Assembly (NCBI RefSeq): GCF_003385515.1
Contig: NZ_QNVT01000042.1
Span: 1 to 35,812 of the forward strand
Reading direction: 5' to 3'
DNA length: 35,812 nt
Source: Chryseobacterium pennae
Lineage (GTDB): Bacteria > Bacteroidota > Bacteroidia > Flavobacteriales > Weeksellaceae
Part shown: positions 25,160 through 32,655 of the stretch, piece by piece
How positions within the stretch are numbered: the stretch's first letter is position 1
Layout of the letters: each line of letters starts with the position of its first letter
Translations under genes and position numbers: made by a program
Notes under the pieces: model-generated
Told to the model about the DNA's origin: nothing
What the model saw: the letters and a program-made list of their open reading frames with translations, nothing else
Database searches by the model: none

Positions 25160-25241
25160 AAACACAGATGACGCGAATATTTTCACGAATGTCACTAACC
25201 TTATTGTGCTATTGGTGAAAATATTTGAGTCATTTGTGTTT
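25160..25241. repeat. Imperfect inverted repeat, 27-bp arms
   Basis: Arms at 25160-25186 and 25215-25241 match at 24 of 27 positions. Words shared by the arms include TATTTTCAC and AAACACA. The 28-base interior begins GAATGTCAC, echoing the CACGAAT word of the 300-342 repeat. There is no T run, so a terminator role is doubtful. It could fold in the mRNA between the SRPBCC gene and the UPF0173 gene. Confidence 0.7.
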
Positions 25242-25266
25242 AATAATAATTGAAATTAAACTTACA

Positions 25267-25953
25267 ATGAAAATACAATTTTTAGGGCAAAATTGTTTTC
25301 TGTTCACGTACAAGGACAAAACAATTTTAAGTGACCCTTTCTACAACTACAAAAAAGCGGAATCAGGTTTTGATATTACCGCTCAAAAAATCGATTACAT
25401 TCTGTTGACTCATGCTCATGGAGATCACATTGCTGATGTAGCGGAAGTATTGCAGCATTATCCGGAAGCAACCGTAATTGGAGTACCGGAAGTATGCGGA
25501 TACTTTACACAGGCTAAAAATACAGATGATGTGAACCTCGGAGGATCGGCAAAAATCGACGATCTTAAAATTTCCATGGTTCCGGCTCACCACACAAGTT
25601 CATTCCCGGATGGAAGCTATGGCGGTGTTCCTGTAGGGTATATTTTCAGACTGCCTGAAGGGAAGAATGTATATTTGGCTGGAGATACAGGAGTAATGGC
25701 AGATATGGAGCTATTTCCAAGATTATACGGGAATATTGATCTTTCTATCCTTCCAATTGGAAGTCATTACACAATGTGTCCTAGAAAAGCTTCTTTCGCA
25801 GCAGCAGAACTATTAAAAACTCCAAAAGTAATCGGATGTCACTTTGATACGTTCCCAGCTATTGAGATCAATCATGAAAGTGCATTAAAGCATTTCGCAG
25901 ATAAAAATGTAGAACTTGTTTTACCAACATTAGGGGAGACATTCGAATTTTAA
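25267..25953 (+). CDS. UPF0173 metal-dependent hydrolase (metallo-beta-lactamase fold)
   Basis: A 228-residue protein of the UPF0173 group. The metal site is H49-A-H51-G-D53-H54 in LTHAHGDHI, with VPAHHTSSFPDGS (~110), LAGDTGVMADME and GCHFDTFPAIE supplying the remaining ligands. Members are cytoplasmic with no settled substrate. A longer in-frame start at 25225 would add 14 residues that look like translated intergenic repeat, so the ATG at 25267 is chosen. In related genomes a gene of this kind often sits among menaquinone genes, which fits its place here. Confidence 0.9.
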   Translation: MKIQFLGQNCFLFTYKDKTILSDPFYNYKKAESGFDITAQKIDYILLTHAHGDHIADVAEVLQHYPEATVIGVPEVCGYFTQAKNTDDVNLGGSAKIDDLKISMVPAHHTSSFPDGSYGGVPVGYIFRLPEGKNVYLAGDTGVMADMELFPRLYGNIDLSILPIGSHYTMCPRKASFAAAELLKTPKVIGCHFDTFPAIEINHESALKHFADKNVELVLPTLGETFEF

Positions 25954-26073
25954 TCAATAATAAGAAAGGGGTAAACCGAAATTAGAAACAATGGAAATAA
26001 TGACTAAGGTATTAAAAACAAAAAAAGATAATTATCAAATTACCTCTCTCTTCACTTTAAACCAAAAAAAAAT

Positions 26074-26166
26074 GGCAAGCTACCTAAATCACACCGCTAC
26101 GACCAATTACCTTTGCTGCGTTCCCACCCTGGAGGATTCTCAGGAGCTGGTTGTTTAGGACTTGCC
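26074..26166 (-). ncRNA. ffs: Small signal recognition particle RNA (4.5S-type)
   Basis: On the minus strand the transcript begins GGCAAGTCCTAAA and ends TTTAGGTAGCTTGCC, closing a terminal helix. The apical domain has the universal SRP core: symmetric loop CAGG / AGCA around stem GUG / CGC with a GGAA tetraloop, flanked by CCU / AGG. This is the Ffh (SRP54) binding site. A T9 run (26072-26064 on the minus strand) follows at once and ends transcription. The promoter is at 26171-26199. It is needed for co-translational membrane targeting. About 93 nt, usual for the small bacterial type. The exact ends are inferred from the helix and promoter. Confidence 0.93.
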
Positions 26167-26170
26167 GTTG

Positions 26171-26199
26171 CAAAGGTAGGAAATATTTGTAAACTTCAA
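26171..26199 (-). promoter_or_regulatory. Promoter of the SRP RNA
   Basis: On the minus strand: TTG (26199-26197), 18 bases, TACCTTTG (26178-26171). Both boxes match the Bacteroidota sigma consensus, and the RNA start follows four bases later. This is the best promoter in the window. Confidence 0.85.
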
Positions 26200-26298
26200 A
26201 ACTTTATTAAAGAAAATTTGTCGAAAAAATGCAGTGGTAGAGCTAAACAGCTGACATTTAGGAGGATAATTTTTCAACTTTTTTCTAAAAATTTAAAC

Positions 26299-26901
26299 AT
26301 GACGAAAAGTCCATCAACATTAGGAATTATACTTTTTATCGCTACAATGATCGTTTTTTTTGTAGTGTACACTTTTTTTTCAGGAATCAATTATTTTGAT
26401 ATATCACTGAAAGCCAATGCATTTGTTCTGCCTATTTTATATGCCGGAGCAGCATTCTGGTCAGTAAAACTATATTGGAACAACCATCGCGTGGTAACTT
26501 TTAAGGAAGCTTTCAAAAGATCATTCGTTCCGATGTTCATCGGAGGAATTCTTTCGATTTTCAGTATTTATGCTTTTTTAAACTTTGCAGATACTGATGC
26601 AAAAAAGCTTTTGAACTATCAATATGTTCAAAGACAGAAGTCGGAACTGGATACGGAATATACTTCTGCGAGAAAGATTATGAAGCATCAGAAAGATATT
26701 GACGAGCTGGATCAGAAGTATAATGAAAGGCTTCAGAGCTTTAGTCCGGAGGCTGTAAAAGGAAAAGATATGCTTACCGCAAGTCATTTTTCAGGATATT
26801 TTGCAGCAATTCTTATATTTTACGTAGTTTTGTCGGTGTTTTTCGGAGCATTTTTCAGAACAAGAAGTATCTATCAGCCCGAAGAAACCAATCAAGACTA
26901 A
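26299..26901 (+). CDS. DUF4199 membrane protein
   Basis: A 200-residue inner-membrane protein with four hydrophobic segments: about 6-28 (TLGIILFIATMIVFFVVYTF), 38-57, 74-95 and 170-192. Between the third and fourth lies a charged coiled region (residues ~100-160). This is the DUF4199 layout; function unknown. A longer reading frame open from 26113 runs through the SRP RNA promoter and is rejected in favour of the ATG at 26299. The glycosyltransferase gene starts 17 bases later, and such pairs recur in Flavobacteriia, suggesting a shared envelope role (inference). Confidence 0.85.
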   Translation: MTKSPSTLGIILFIATMIVFFVVYTFFSGINYFDISLKANAFVLPILYAGAAFWSVKLYWNNHRVVTFKEAFKRSFVPMFIGGILSIFSIYAFLNFADTDAKKLLNYQYVQRQKSELDTEYTSARKIMKHQKDIDELDQKYNERLQSFSPEAVKGKDMLTASHFSGYFAAILIFYVVLSVFFGAFFRTRSIYQPEETNQD

Positions 26902-26918
26902 TTTTTTATTAAAATTAA

Positions 26919-27869
26919 ATGAACTTATCTATAGTTATTCCGTTACTGAACGAAGAAGACTCTCTGGAAGAGCTTTTTTCAAGAATTGACAACGTCTGCA
27001 AAACCAGTAATTTATCTTACGAGATCTGGTTTGTAGATGATGGAAGTACGGATTTATCGTGGAGTATTATCGAGAACTTAAAAGTACAGTATCCTCAGAT
27101 CCACGCTATTAAATTTTCCCGAAATTATGGGAAATCACAGGCGCTTCATGCCGCTTTTGCAAGAACAAACGGGGATGTGGTAATTACCATGGATGCCGAC
27201 TTACAGGACTTTCCGGAAGAGATTCCTGAGCTGTACAATATGGTGATTCATGACAATTACGATATTGTTTCCGGCTGGAAAAAGAAACGTTTTGATAATG
27301 TAATGACGAAAAATATTCCGTCAAAACTATTCAACGCAGCAGCAAGAAAGGTTTCCGGAGTTTATCTTCATGACTTCAACTGTGGATTGAAAGCTTACAA
27401 AAGACAGGTGGTAAAATCTGTAGATGTATACGGAGATATGCACCGTTATATTCCGGTATTGGCTGCCAATGCAGGTTTCAGAAGAATTACAGAGAAAGAG
27501 GTACAGCATCAGGCGAGACCTTACGGAACTTCAAAATTCGGAACAGAGAGATTTGTAAGGGGATTTCTGGATTTGGTAACCCTTTGGTTCGTAAGCCGTT
27601 TTGGAGGAAGACCTATGCATTTCTTCGGAGCGGTAGGAACATTGATGTTTATCTTCGGTTTCCTTTCAGCACTTTGGCTGGGACTTTCAAAACTGATTGA
27701 TGTAGCCAGAGGAATCTATGGTCATTTAATCACAAATAATCCTTGGTTTTACATTGCTTTAACCATGATGATTATGGGAACACTGCTTTTTGTAGCAGGA
27801 TTCCTGGGAGAAATGATTATCAGAACCAATCGCGAGCATAAGAATTATAATATTGACGAAGTGATATAG
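26919..27869 (+). CDS. Family 2 glycosyltransferase, polyprenyl-phosphate type
   Basis: A 316-residue GT-A enzyme that probably moves a sugar from a nucleotide donor to a polyprenyl phosphate at the inner membrane. Residues: D40-D41-GSTD (nucleotide site) and D92-A-D94-LQD97 (metal-binding DxD). The conserved HDFNCGLKAYKR and RFGGRPMHFFG are those of DPM1/GtrB-like enzymes. Two C-terminal helices (about 230-255 and 275-298) anchor it. The sugar and acceptor product are unknown. It is co-transcribed with the DUF4199 gene, and a terminator follows. Confidence 0.92.
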   Translation: MNLSIVIPLLNEEDSLEELFSRIDNVCKTSNLSYEIWFVDDGSTDLSWSIIENLKVQYPQIHAIKFSRNYGKSQALHAAFARTNGDVVITMDADLQDFPEEIPELYNMVIHDNYDIVSGWKKKRFDNVMTKNIPSKLFNAAARKVSGVYLHDFNCGLKAYKRQVVKSVDVYGDMHRYIPVLAANAGFRRITEKEVQHQARPYGTSKFGTERFVRGFLDLVTLWFVSRFGGRPMHFFGAVGTLMFIFGFLSALWLGLSKLIDVARGIYGHLITNNPWFYIALTMMIMGTLLFVAGFLGEMIIRTNREHKNYNIDEVI

Positions 27870-27915
27870 GAATTAAAACAACTGTATTTTATCAATTTAG
27901 AATTAAAACAATATG

Positions 27916-27955
27916 ATCCCTTGAAAAGTACCAGGCTTTTTAAGGGATTTTTTTT
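27916..27955 (+). terminator. Terminator after the glycosyltransferase
   Basis: ATCCCTTGAAAAG / CTTTTTAAGGGAT stem (one mismatch), then eight T. It marks the left border of the effector region. Confidence 0.85.
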
Positions 27956-28006
27956 GATTCATTTAATTTATTTTCCGATCTTAGTGTAAGATGATAAAAA
28001 ACACAA

Positions 28007-28972
28007 ATGGAAAGTATAAGAATTGAAGTCGGTAATCTGGCGGATCTGGAAATTTTATCCAAGGAATTTAATATCCCAAAGAAAGAGTTGATTGCCTTTC
28101 ATAATCAACATTGTTCCCTGCATGAAATCCTTCCGGATCATCTTCCAAAATATATAAAATACCTCTATATTCCTGCTGATATACAAATTCAACGGAAGGA
28201 TAAGATCGTTAATTCAAGAATTGATCTTCCGGATACTCTGGCAGATCTTACTTATGGAGTATTGATAAAAGATGCTCTCTCTGGGATTCAGATGCATTAC
28301 CTTGTGGATATTCAGAGAGAATATGAAAATAAAGTTTCTTTTACAAAAAGGAAAATGTATGTAGACGATCAGGAATTGGAACTGATGATGGAAAAACTGA
28401 TAGAATCTGCGTCAGAAGCTCTTTATCCATTAGATTTTTCTTTGAAAAAAGATGGAAAGATTGATAAAATTTTAAACGGAAAAGAAATCCGGAAACGATG
28501 GGAAAAAGAGTATCTTCCTAAAATAAAACAGTATTACGTAGGCTCTGTGGCAGAAGAGTTTATCGATAAGTTGAACGGTTTTTATGAAAATATAGATGAA
28601 GCCCCGGAGGATCTTTACACTAATATCTTTTATCCGATATTCTTTTTGCCTTTATATACTTCATATCCTAATTATGAGAAAGAAGAATCTCTGAGTTTTA
28701 ATTTTTCAGGTATTGATCAGTTTGTTTCTTATGCAGCTCACTTTTCAATGCAGAAAACATTTACGGAACAGGATCAGATTTTAATTCATGTAACCGGTGA
28801 GGAAGAAGATAATGGAGAAGTAGGCGGAAAAAGAGGAAGTTTGAATGTAATGTATAGAGTAGATAAGAATACAAAGTATATAACTTCTGTGGAAGCGGAA
28901 TTGTCAACTTTTTACAGAAATGAAGAAATAAAGATTTATATTGAAATTTATCAGCAGAAATCTTATATTTGA
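28007..28972 (+). CDS. LysM-like protein upstream of the effector cluster
   Basis: A 321-residue protein without signal peptide. Residues ~5-57 resemble a LysM fold: LEILSKEFNIPKKELIAFHN, then the closing KYIKYLYIPAD. The rest (about 90-321) is a mixed alpha/beta domain I do not recognise. Lack of a signal peptide with a peptidoglycan-binding-like domain suggests delivery by another route, or an adaptor for the DUF4280 protein that follows. Its gene lies 259 bases ahead of the effector gene in the same direction. Role is inference. Confidence 0.6.
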   Translation: MESIRIEVGNLADLEILSKEFNIPKKELIAFHNQHCSLHEILPDHLPKYIKYLYIPADIQIQRKDKIVNSRIDLPDTLADLTYGVLIKDALSGIQMHYLVDIQREYENKVSFTKRKMYVDDQELELMMEKLIESASEALYPLDFSLKKDGKIDKILNGKEIRKRWEKEYLPKIKQYYVGSVAEEFIDKLNGFYENIDEAPEDLYTNIFYPIFFLPLYTSYPNYEKEESLSFNFSGIDQFVSYAAHFSMQKTFTEQDQILIHVTGEEEDNGEVGGKRGSLNVMYRVDKNTKYITSVEAELSTFYRNEEIKIYIEIYQQKSYI

Positions 28973-29231
28973 TTTACCCAATCATTAAAAATAATGCTAT
29001 GAATATATTTCCTGTCTCTGAAAAAGAAGATCAACCCTGAATTTCGATCATATTTTCTGTTGTTTGAAGTAATATTCTTCCTGAAAAAGAGGTGTTTATG
29101 TGTTTTGAAACCGGATATCTTTGATGTCAGGATGTTTTAATACTCTTTTATCCCCATACAGTACCCTGAATGATTAGGAGATGCTTTAAGGAAGAATAGT
29201 CAATTATGAATTAAAAAAACACAAAATTACG

Positions 29232-30377
29232 ATGAGCGAAAAACATCTGGTATGCCAGGGAGCTGTCTGTAGCTGTGATTTCGGAAGCACTACTGATAAG
29301 CTTATGGTGAAAACCCAATCCAAAAGATACATCAACGATAAAGACGGCACCCAAAAGCTGATGGCTACTCATGCCGATATTGGACCCACTTTTGAAAAAA
29401 ATACATTTGGAAGCTGCAAAAAGCTCAACAACAATCCCTGCGTTCCGGCCGTAACAAAATGGGACGGATTCTATGATAAGATCACAGTAGAAGACAACAG
29501 TGGGAAAGCACTTCTCGAAGATTCCAAAGCAACCTGTGCGGTAAGCAATGCTCCCAGTATAAAAATTGTATTCCACGGACAAACGGCGGAACCTACTCCG
29601 CAGAATGTGGCAAATGCCAGACCTGAAGTGCTGGCACAGCTGGTACCTATTTTGGAGGAAAAGCTAAACGGATATTATTATAACTATAATGGAATGTATG
29701 AAGGGAAAGTCGCAGATCAAAAAAAGGGAAAGGAAAATGATGTTTATGCTTGTGAGGGAAGGGGGAGTAAGGAAGAAACTTTTATAAATATAAAAAAGCT
29801 TGCTTCAACTCATGATAAATTTATTAGTGATTCTTCTACAATTTATGGGGAAAGTTCAGCAGCTTATAATGTTATTGATAAATATGAGTTCTTTGCAATT
29901 GCTAGTGTACATAAAAGGAATAAAGTTGCATATGGGATAAATTCAGATTTTGCAAAGAAATTCAGAAAACTATCTGATTCAGATAGGAATAAAAATGAGG
30001 CAATGGTATTTTCTATAGCAGCTGAAATTAATGCATTAATTGATGGAAAAGATTATAGTAATGGTGCCAAACAATGGGACGGTGCAGAACAGACCCATTT
30101 GCCAAGTGATAATCCTGATATTTCTTCCAATGGTAAATTTATGTTTAAAGTAAATGTTATGGGGTGGGATATTAACAATGACAATTATAACTCTTGGCAA
30201 TTGGCTGTTTCAACAAAATTTGGAACAAAATTTTTTAATATTCCACAGAAAAAATATGCAGTAGCCAATTATAAAGGTATGACAAATAAAAATATAATAA
30301 GATTGAAATCAGTAGCCCAATATGGACTGACTATGTTTTGGCAGGAAGTAAATATCACAAAACCCAAGGAAAAATGA
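29232..30377 (+). CDS. DUF4280 (PAAR-like) effector with cell-wall-hydrolase-like C-terminus
   Basis: A 381-residue protein. Residues 1-~117 are a DUF4280 PAAR-like spike domain (SEKHLVCQGAVCSCDFGS; cysteines C8, C13, C15, C62, C70, C102), expected to cap the type VI needle. The C-terminal part has I204-YGE207, the helix FFAIASVHKRN (220-230) and QWDG (281-284). This recalls SleB/Hydrolase_2 cell-wall hydrolases, in which the Glu is catalytic; this match is by eye only. Base composition drops at about residue 150 (G+C 26 of 60 in 29401-29460, 14 of 60 in 30241-30300), showing a swapped toxin end. The stop overlaps the next start (ATGA). The target would be periplasmic peptidoglycan of rival cells. 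Confidence 0.75.
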   Translation: MSEKHLVCQGAVCSCDFGSTTDKLMVKTQSKRYINDKDGTQKLMATHADIGPTFEKNTFGSCKKLNNNPCVPAVTKWDGFYDKITVEDNSGKALLEDSKATCAVSNAPSIKIVFHGQTAEPTPQNVANARPEVLAQLVPILEEKLNGYYYNYNGMYEGKVADQKKGKENDVYACEGRGSKEETFINIKKLASTHDKFISDSSTIYGESSAAYNVIDKYEFFAIASVHKRNKVAYGINSDFAKKFRKLSDSDRNKNEAMVFSIAAEINALIDGKDYSNGAKQWDGAEQTHLPSDNPDISSNGKFMFKVNVMGWDINNDNYNSWQLAVSTKFGTKFFNIPQKKYAVANYKGMTNKNIIRLKSVAQYGLTMFWQEVNITKPKEK

Positions 30378-30901
30378 AAAAACTACAAATAATACTCATT
30401 ATACTTTTTTCTATTGTCCTGAATGCTCAAACATATGATACAATAGATTTTAAAAATATTATGGTTAATAATCATTTGTTATATAGCAATTTTCAGAGTA
30501 TTAGAAAAAACATTGATGATACTAAAACCAATGCAAAGGTATTTACAGGAAAAGAAATGAACATCCCATTCTGTGAATTCAAATCTGAAGATATTTTTTA
30601 TACGGTTTTTTCTAAAAACCTTGTTTTTAGCTATAATGAAAACCTGAATGATGAAATATTTATCACTTATGTAAAGCCAAATAAGAGTTTTAATTTAAAG
30701 CTTAAAACTAATGGAAATTCTCTGATTTTAAATACTAATACAAGTGTTAAGACTTTTAAAAAATATTTTAAAAAGTCTTCTTATACTCTGTTAAATGATA
30801 AAAAGGGCTTTAAGCTAATTGTAAAAAATGGTAAACAGTATGCTAATTGTAATTTGATCTTTAAGAATAACCGTTTTGTAGAAATGTATCTGGAAAAATA
30901 G
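30374..30901 (+). CDS. Exported candidate immunity protein
   Basis: A 175-residue protein with a signal peptide (MKKLQIILIILFSIVLNAQ, cleaved after NAQ), so it is periplasmic or outer-membrane facing. The mature part is Lys/Asn-rich and I do not recognise a family. Its ATG overlaps the effector stop by four bases (ATGA), so both are translated together. A longer frame from 30338 overlaps the effector further and gives no signal peptide at its start. Effector-coupled, exported and low in G+C, it fits an immunity protein against a periplasm-acting toxin (inference). Confidence 0.65.
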   Translation: MKKLQIILIILFSIVLNAQTYDTIDFKNIMVNNHLLYSNFQSIRKNIDDTKTNAKVFTGKEMNIPFCEFKSEDIFYTVFSKNLVFSYNENLNDEIFITYVKPNKSFNLKLKTNGNSLILNTNTSVKTFKKYFKKSSYTLLNDKKGFKLIVKNGKQYANCNLIFKNNRFVEMYLEK

Positions 30902-30959
30902 AACAACAATATGTTCATAAAAGAGATAAGTGAAATATCATTGACTAAATTATAATACT

Positions 30960-31592
30960 ATGAAAGCACTATACTTTTATTTTATGATATCTACCTTATT
31001 TTATTATTGCAAAAACAATAATAAGCTTGAAACCATTCAGAATTCGTTCAGGAAGGATACTATTTTCGCGCCGGCAAGGTATACAGCAAAGGATCCCAAT
31101 TGTCAGCAGAGTATGAAGGGGTTTAACAGTAAGTATAATGTATTACTCTCCAAATTTTATACTGCAGAAAAAAGTTTATCCTTCAATACCAAAGACAGTG
31201 TGATGATAGCCCATCCTTTTTATACTCAGAATGATTCTTATGGAGATTGTTTTCCTGAAGAAACATATGGAAATCTGATTTTAGTCTATCATAATGCTAC
31301 TCAAAAAACAAATGTCTATAAAAATGCTTTATATGAGGATGAACCCAATACATTTCAGGAAATAATACCTGACCCAAAAGGTTTTGTAATCTCTATGGAA
31401 AAGGGGAATTCATCAAAAATGTATTCCAAAGTTAAAGTGTCTTATAAAGTAAATGAGTTGTATTTAGATCATATTCAGCTTGAATCCTGGGGAAGGAAGC
31501 AGTATAAAAAGAAATATGCATTTAAAAATCTGAAACTGGAGAATTATTCTGTAAAGATGATTGATTCCCTACAGGTTGTGAATGATAAATAG
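30960..31592 (+). CDS. Secreted or lipid-anchored protein, possible second immunity protein
   Basis: A 210-residue protein. The start MKALYFYFMISTLFYYCKNN looks like a short lipoprotein signal, but the residues before C17 (FYY) are a poor lipobox. Two cysteines in the mature domain (DPNCQQ, YGDCFPEE) could pair. No family is recognised. Gaps of 58 bases from the previous gene and 18 to the next suggest one transcript with the DUF4280 effector. G+C is low, as in its neighbours. Extra immunity-like genes behind an effector are common in type VI islands. Confidence 0.55.
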   Translation: MKALYFYFMISTLFYYCKNNNKLETIQNSFRKDTIFAPARYTAKDPNCQQSMKGFNSKYNVLLSKFYTAEKSLSFNTKDSVMIAHPFYTQNDSYGDCFPEETYGNLILVYHNATQKTNVYKNALYEDEPNTFQEIIPDPKGFVISMEKGNSSKMYSKVKVSYKVNELYLDHIQLESWGRKQYKKKYAFKNLKLENYSVKMIDSLQVVNDK

Positions 31593-31610
31593 AAATTGTA
31601 CAATGATATC

Positions 31611-32552
31611 ATGAAAAATGGGATCTCTTTTATATTATTTCTGGTTGGCATACATATTTTAGCTCAGTCTTCTGAGCCTTATACTCTTGTTTATATAGTG
31701 AATAAAACGGTTGATAGGGAAGAATATGTTGCTGATGAAAAGGTAGATAAAAAAGATGAAGTGAATATAATGAGGCGGGTTTATGGATATAATGCTAAAA
31801 AGGACAGTGTAGTATACTATAGCTTTTATAATTCAGCAGTAACAGAAAATGAAGAACCGTCATTGTATACTCTTGAAAAAAAGACGGATAAAATAGTGTT
31901 GCATTGTAAAGGAAGTGATGAGAGTAATATGAATCTGGGATTTGATAGTCAGGGAAAGACAATTACAATAAATAATAAAGATATTTTTTATCTGAACGAT
32001 GCATATTATAACTATCTCCATAAAAGTGTTTATGAAAACTTAAATATTCCGGATTTGCTAGACTTTCTTGAAGACTTTCTCGAAGATTACAATATTGAAG
32101 AACTAAGATGTATTTCTTCCCTTGAAAAATATAAGCATAATGATTTCAGGGTATTAAAGGCTTATATGGAATCTTATCGATCCCAGGCTTCAGATTATCT
32201 GGATAAATGGAATATACAGTTTGATTATGATGGAAAAGGAGTTTTAAAATATCTTTTAAAAGAATCTGCAGAAGGAGATCAGGCATTAGAAAAAAAGATC
32301 TTGTCGCATCATCAGGGAGTTTTCAGGTATGCTATTCATAGAAATAATGAAAGCCGGTTAATTACAGATAGTGAACAGACTTTTGATATTTCGAAGAAGG
32401 TCTTTAATGAAAAGATCACTGCTTTTCAGGTGGGATTGGGTAAGGAAACAAATTTTGAAACAAAACAAAAGATATACAAAACATTTCCTGCCGATCATTT
32501 ATATCTGAAATCGAAAGGTGTTTTGGAAATAAATAAGATAAAAATTAAATAA
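31611..32552 (+). CDS. Exported protein of unknown function in the effector island
   Basis: A 313-residue protein from the ATG at 31611, with signal peptide MKNGISFILFLVGIHILAQS. An upstream TTG (31596) would add five residues and is less likely. The mature part contains an acidic stretch (FLEDFLEDYNIEELRC) and many Lys/Asp residues; no family is recognised. It is the last gene before the Tle1 gene. It could be a further immunity protein or an unrelated passenger. Confidence 0.55.
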   Translation: MKNGISFILFLVGIHILAQSSEPYTLVYIVNKTVDREEYVADEKVDKKDEVNIMRRVYGYNAKKDSVVYYSFYNSAVTENEEPSLYTLEKKTDKIVLHCKGSDESNMNLGFDSQGKTITINNKDIFYLNDAYYNYLHKSVYENLNIPDLLDFLEDFLEDYNIEELRCISSLEKYKHNDFRVLKAYMESYRSQASDYLDKWNIQFDYDGKGVLKYLLKESAEGDQALEKKILSHHQGVFRYAIHRNNESRLITDSEQTFDISKKVFNEKITAFQVGLGKETNFETKQKIYKTFPADHLYLKSKGVLEINKIKIK

Positions 32553-32655
32553 TTAATTGCAGTAGGCTATTTCTGAGCAATATTCTAAAATAACAGATTG
32601 ATATTGAGCGGTAACAATAATTGGAAATAGGTTACTTTTAAAAAACACATGTAAT

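Noticed and set aside
25991..26158. A 55-codon open frame on the plus strand
   Set aside because: It lies antisense to the SRP RNA and its T9 terminator run. The codons are dictated by that RNA, and no protein family fits.
26113..26298. Extended N-terminus for the DUF4199 protein
   Set aside because: It would translate the SRP RNA promoter and part of the RNA; the ATG at 26299 gives a normal membrane protein start.
28973..29231. Possible small gene between the LysM-like and DUF4280 genes
   Set aside because: The only frames are 13 codons or fewer, with no recognisable product.
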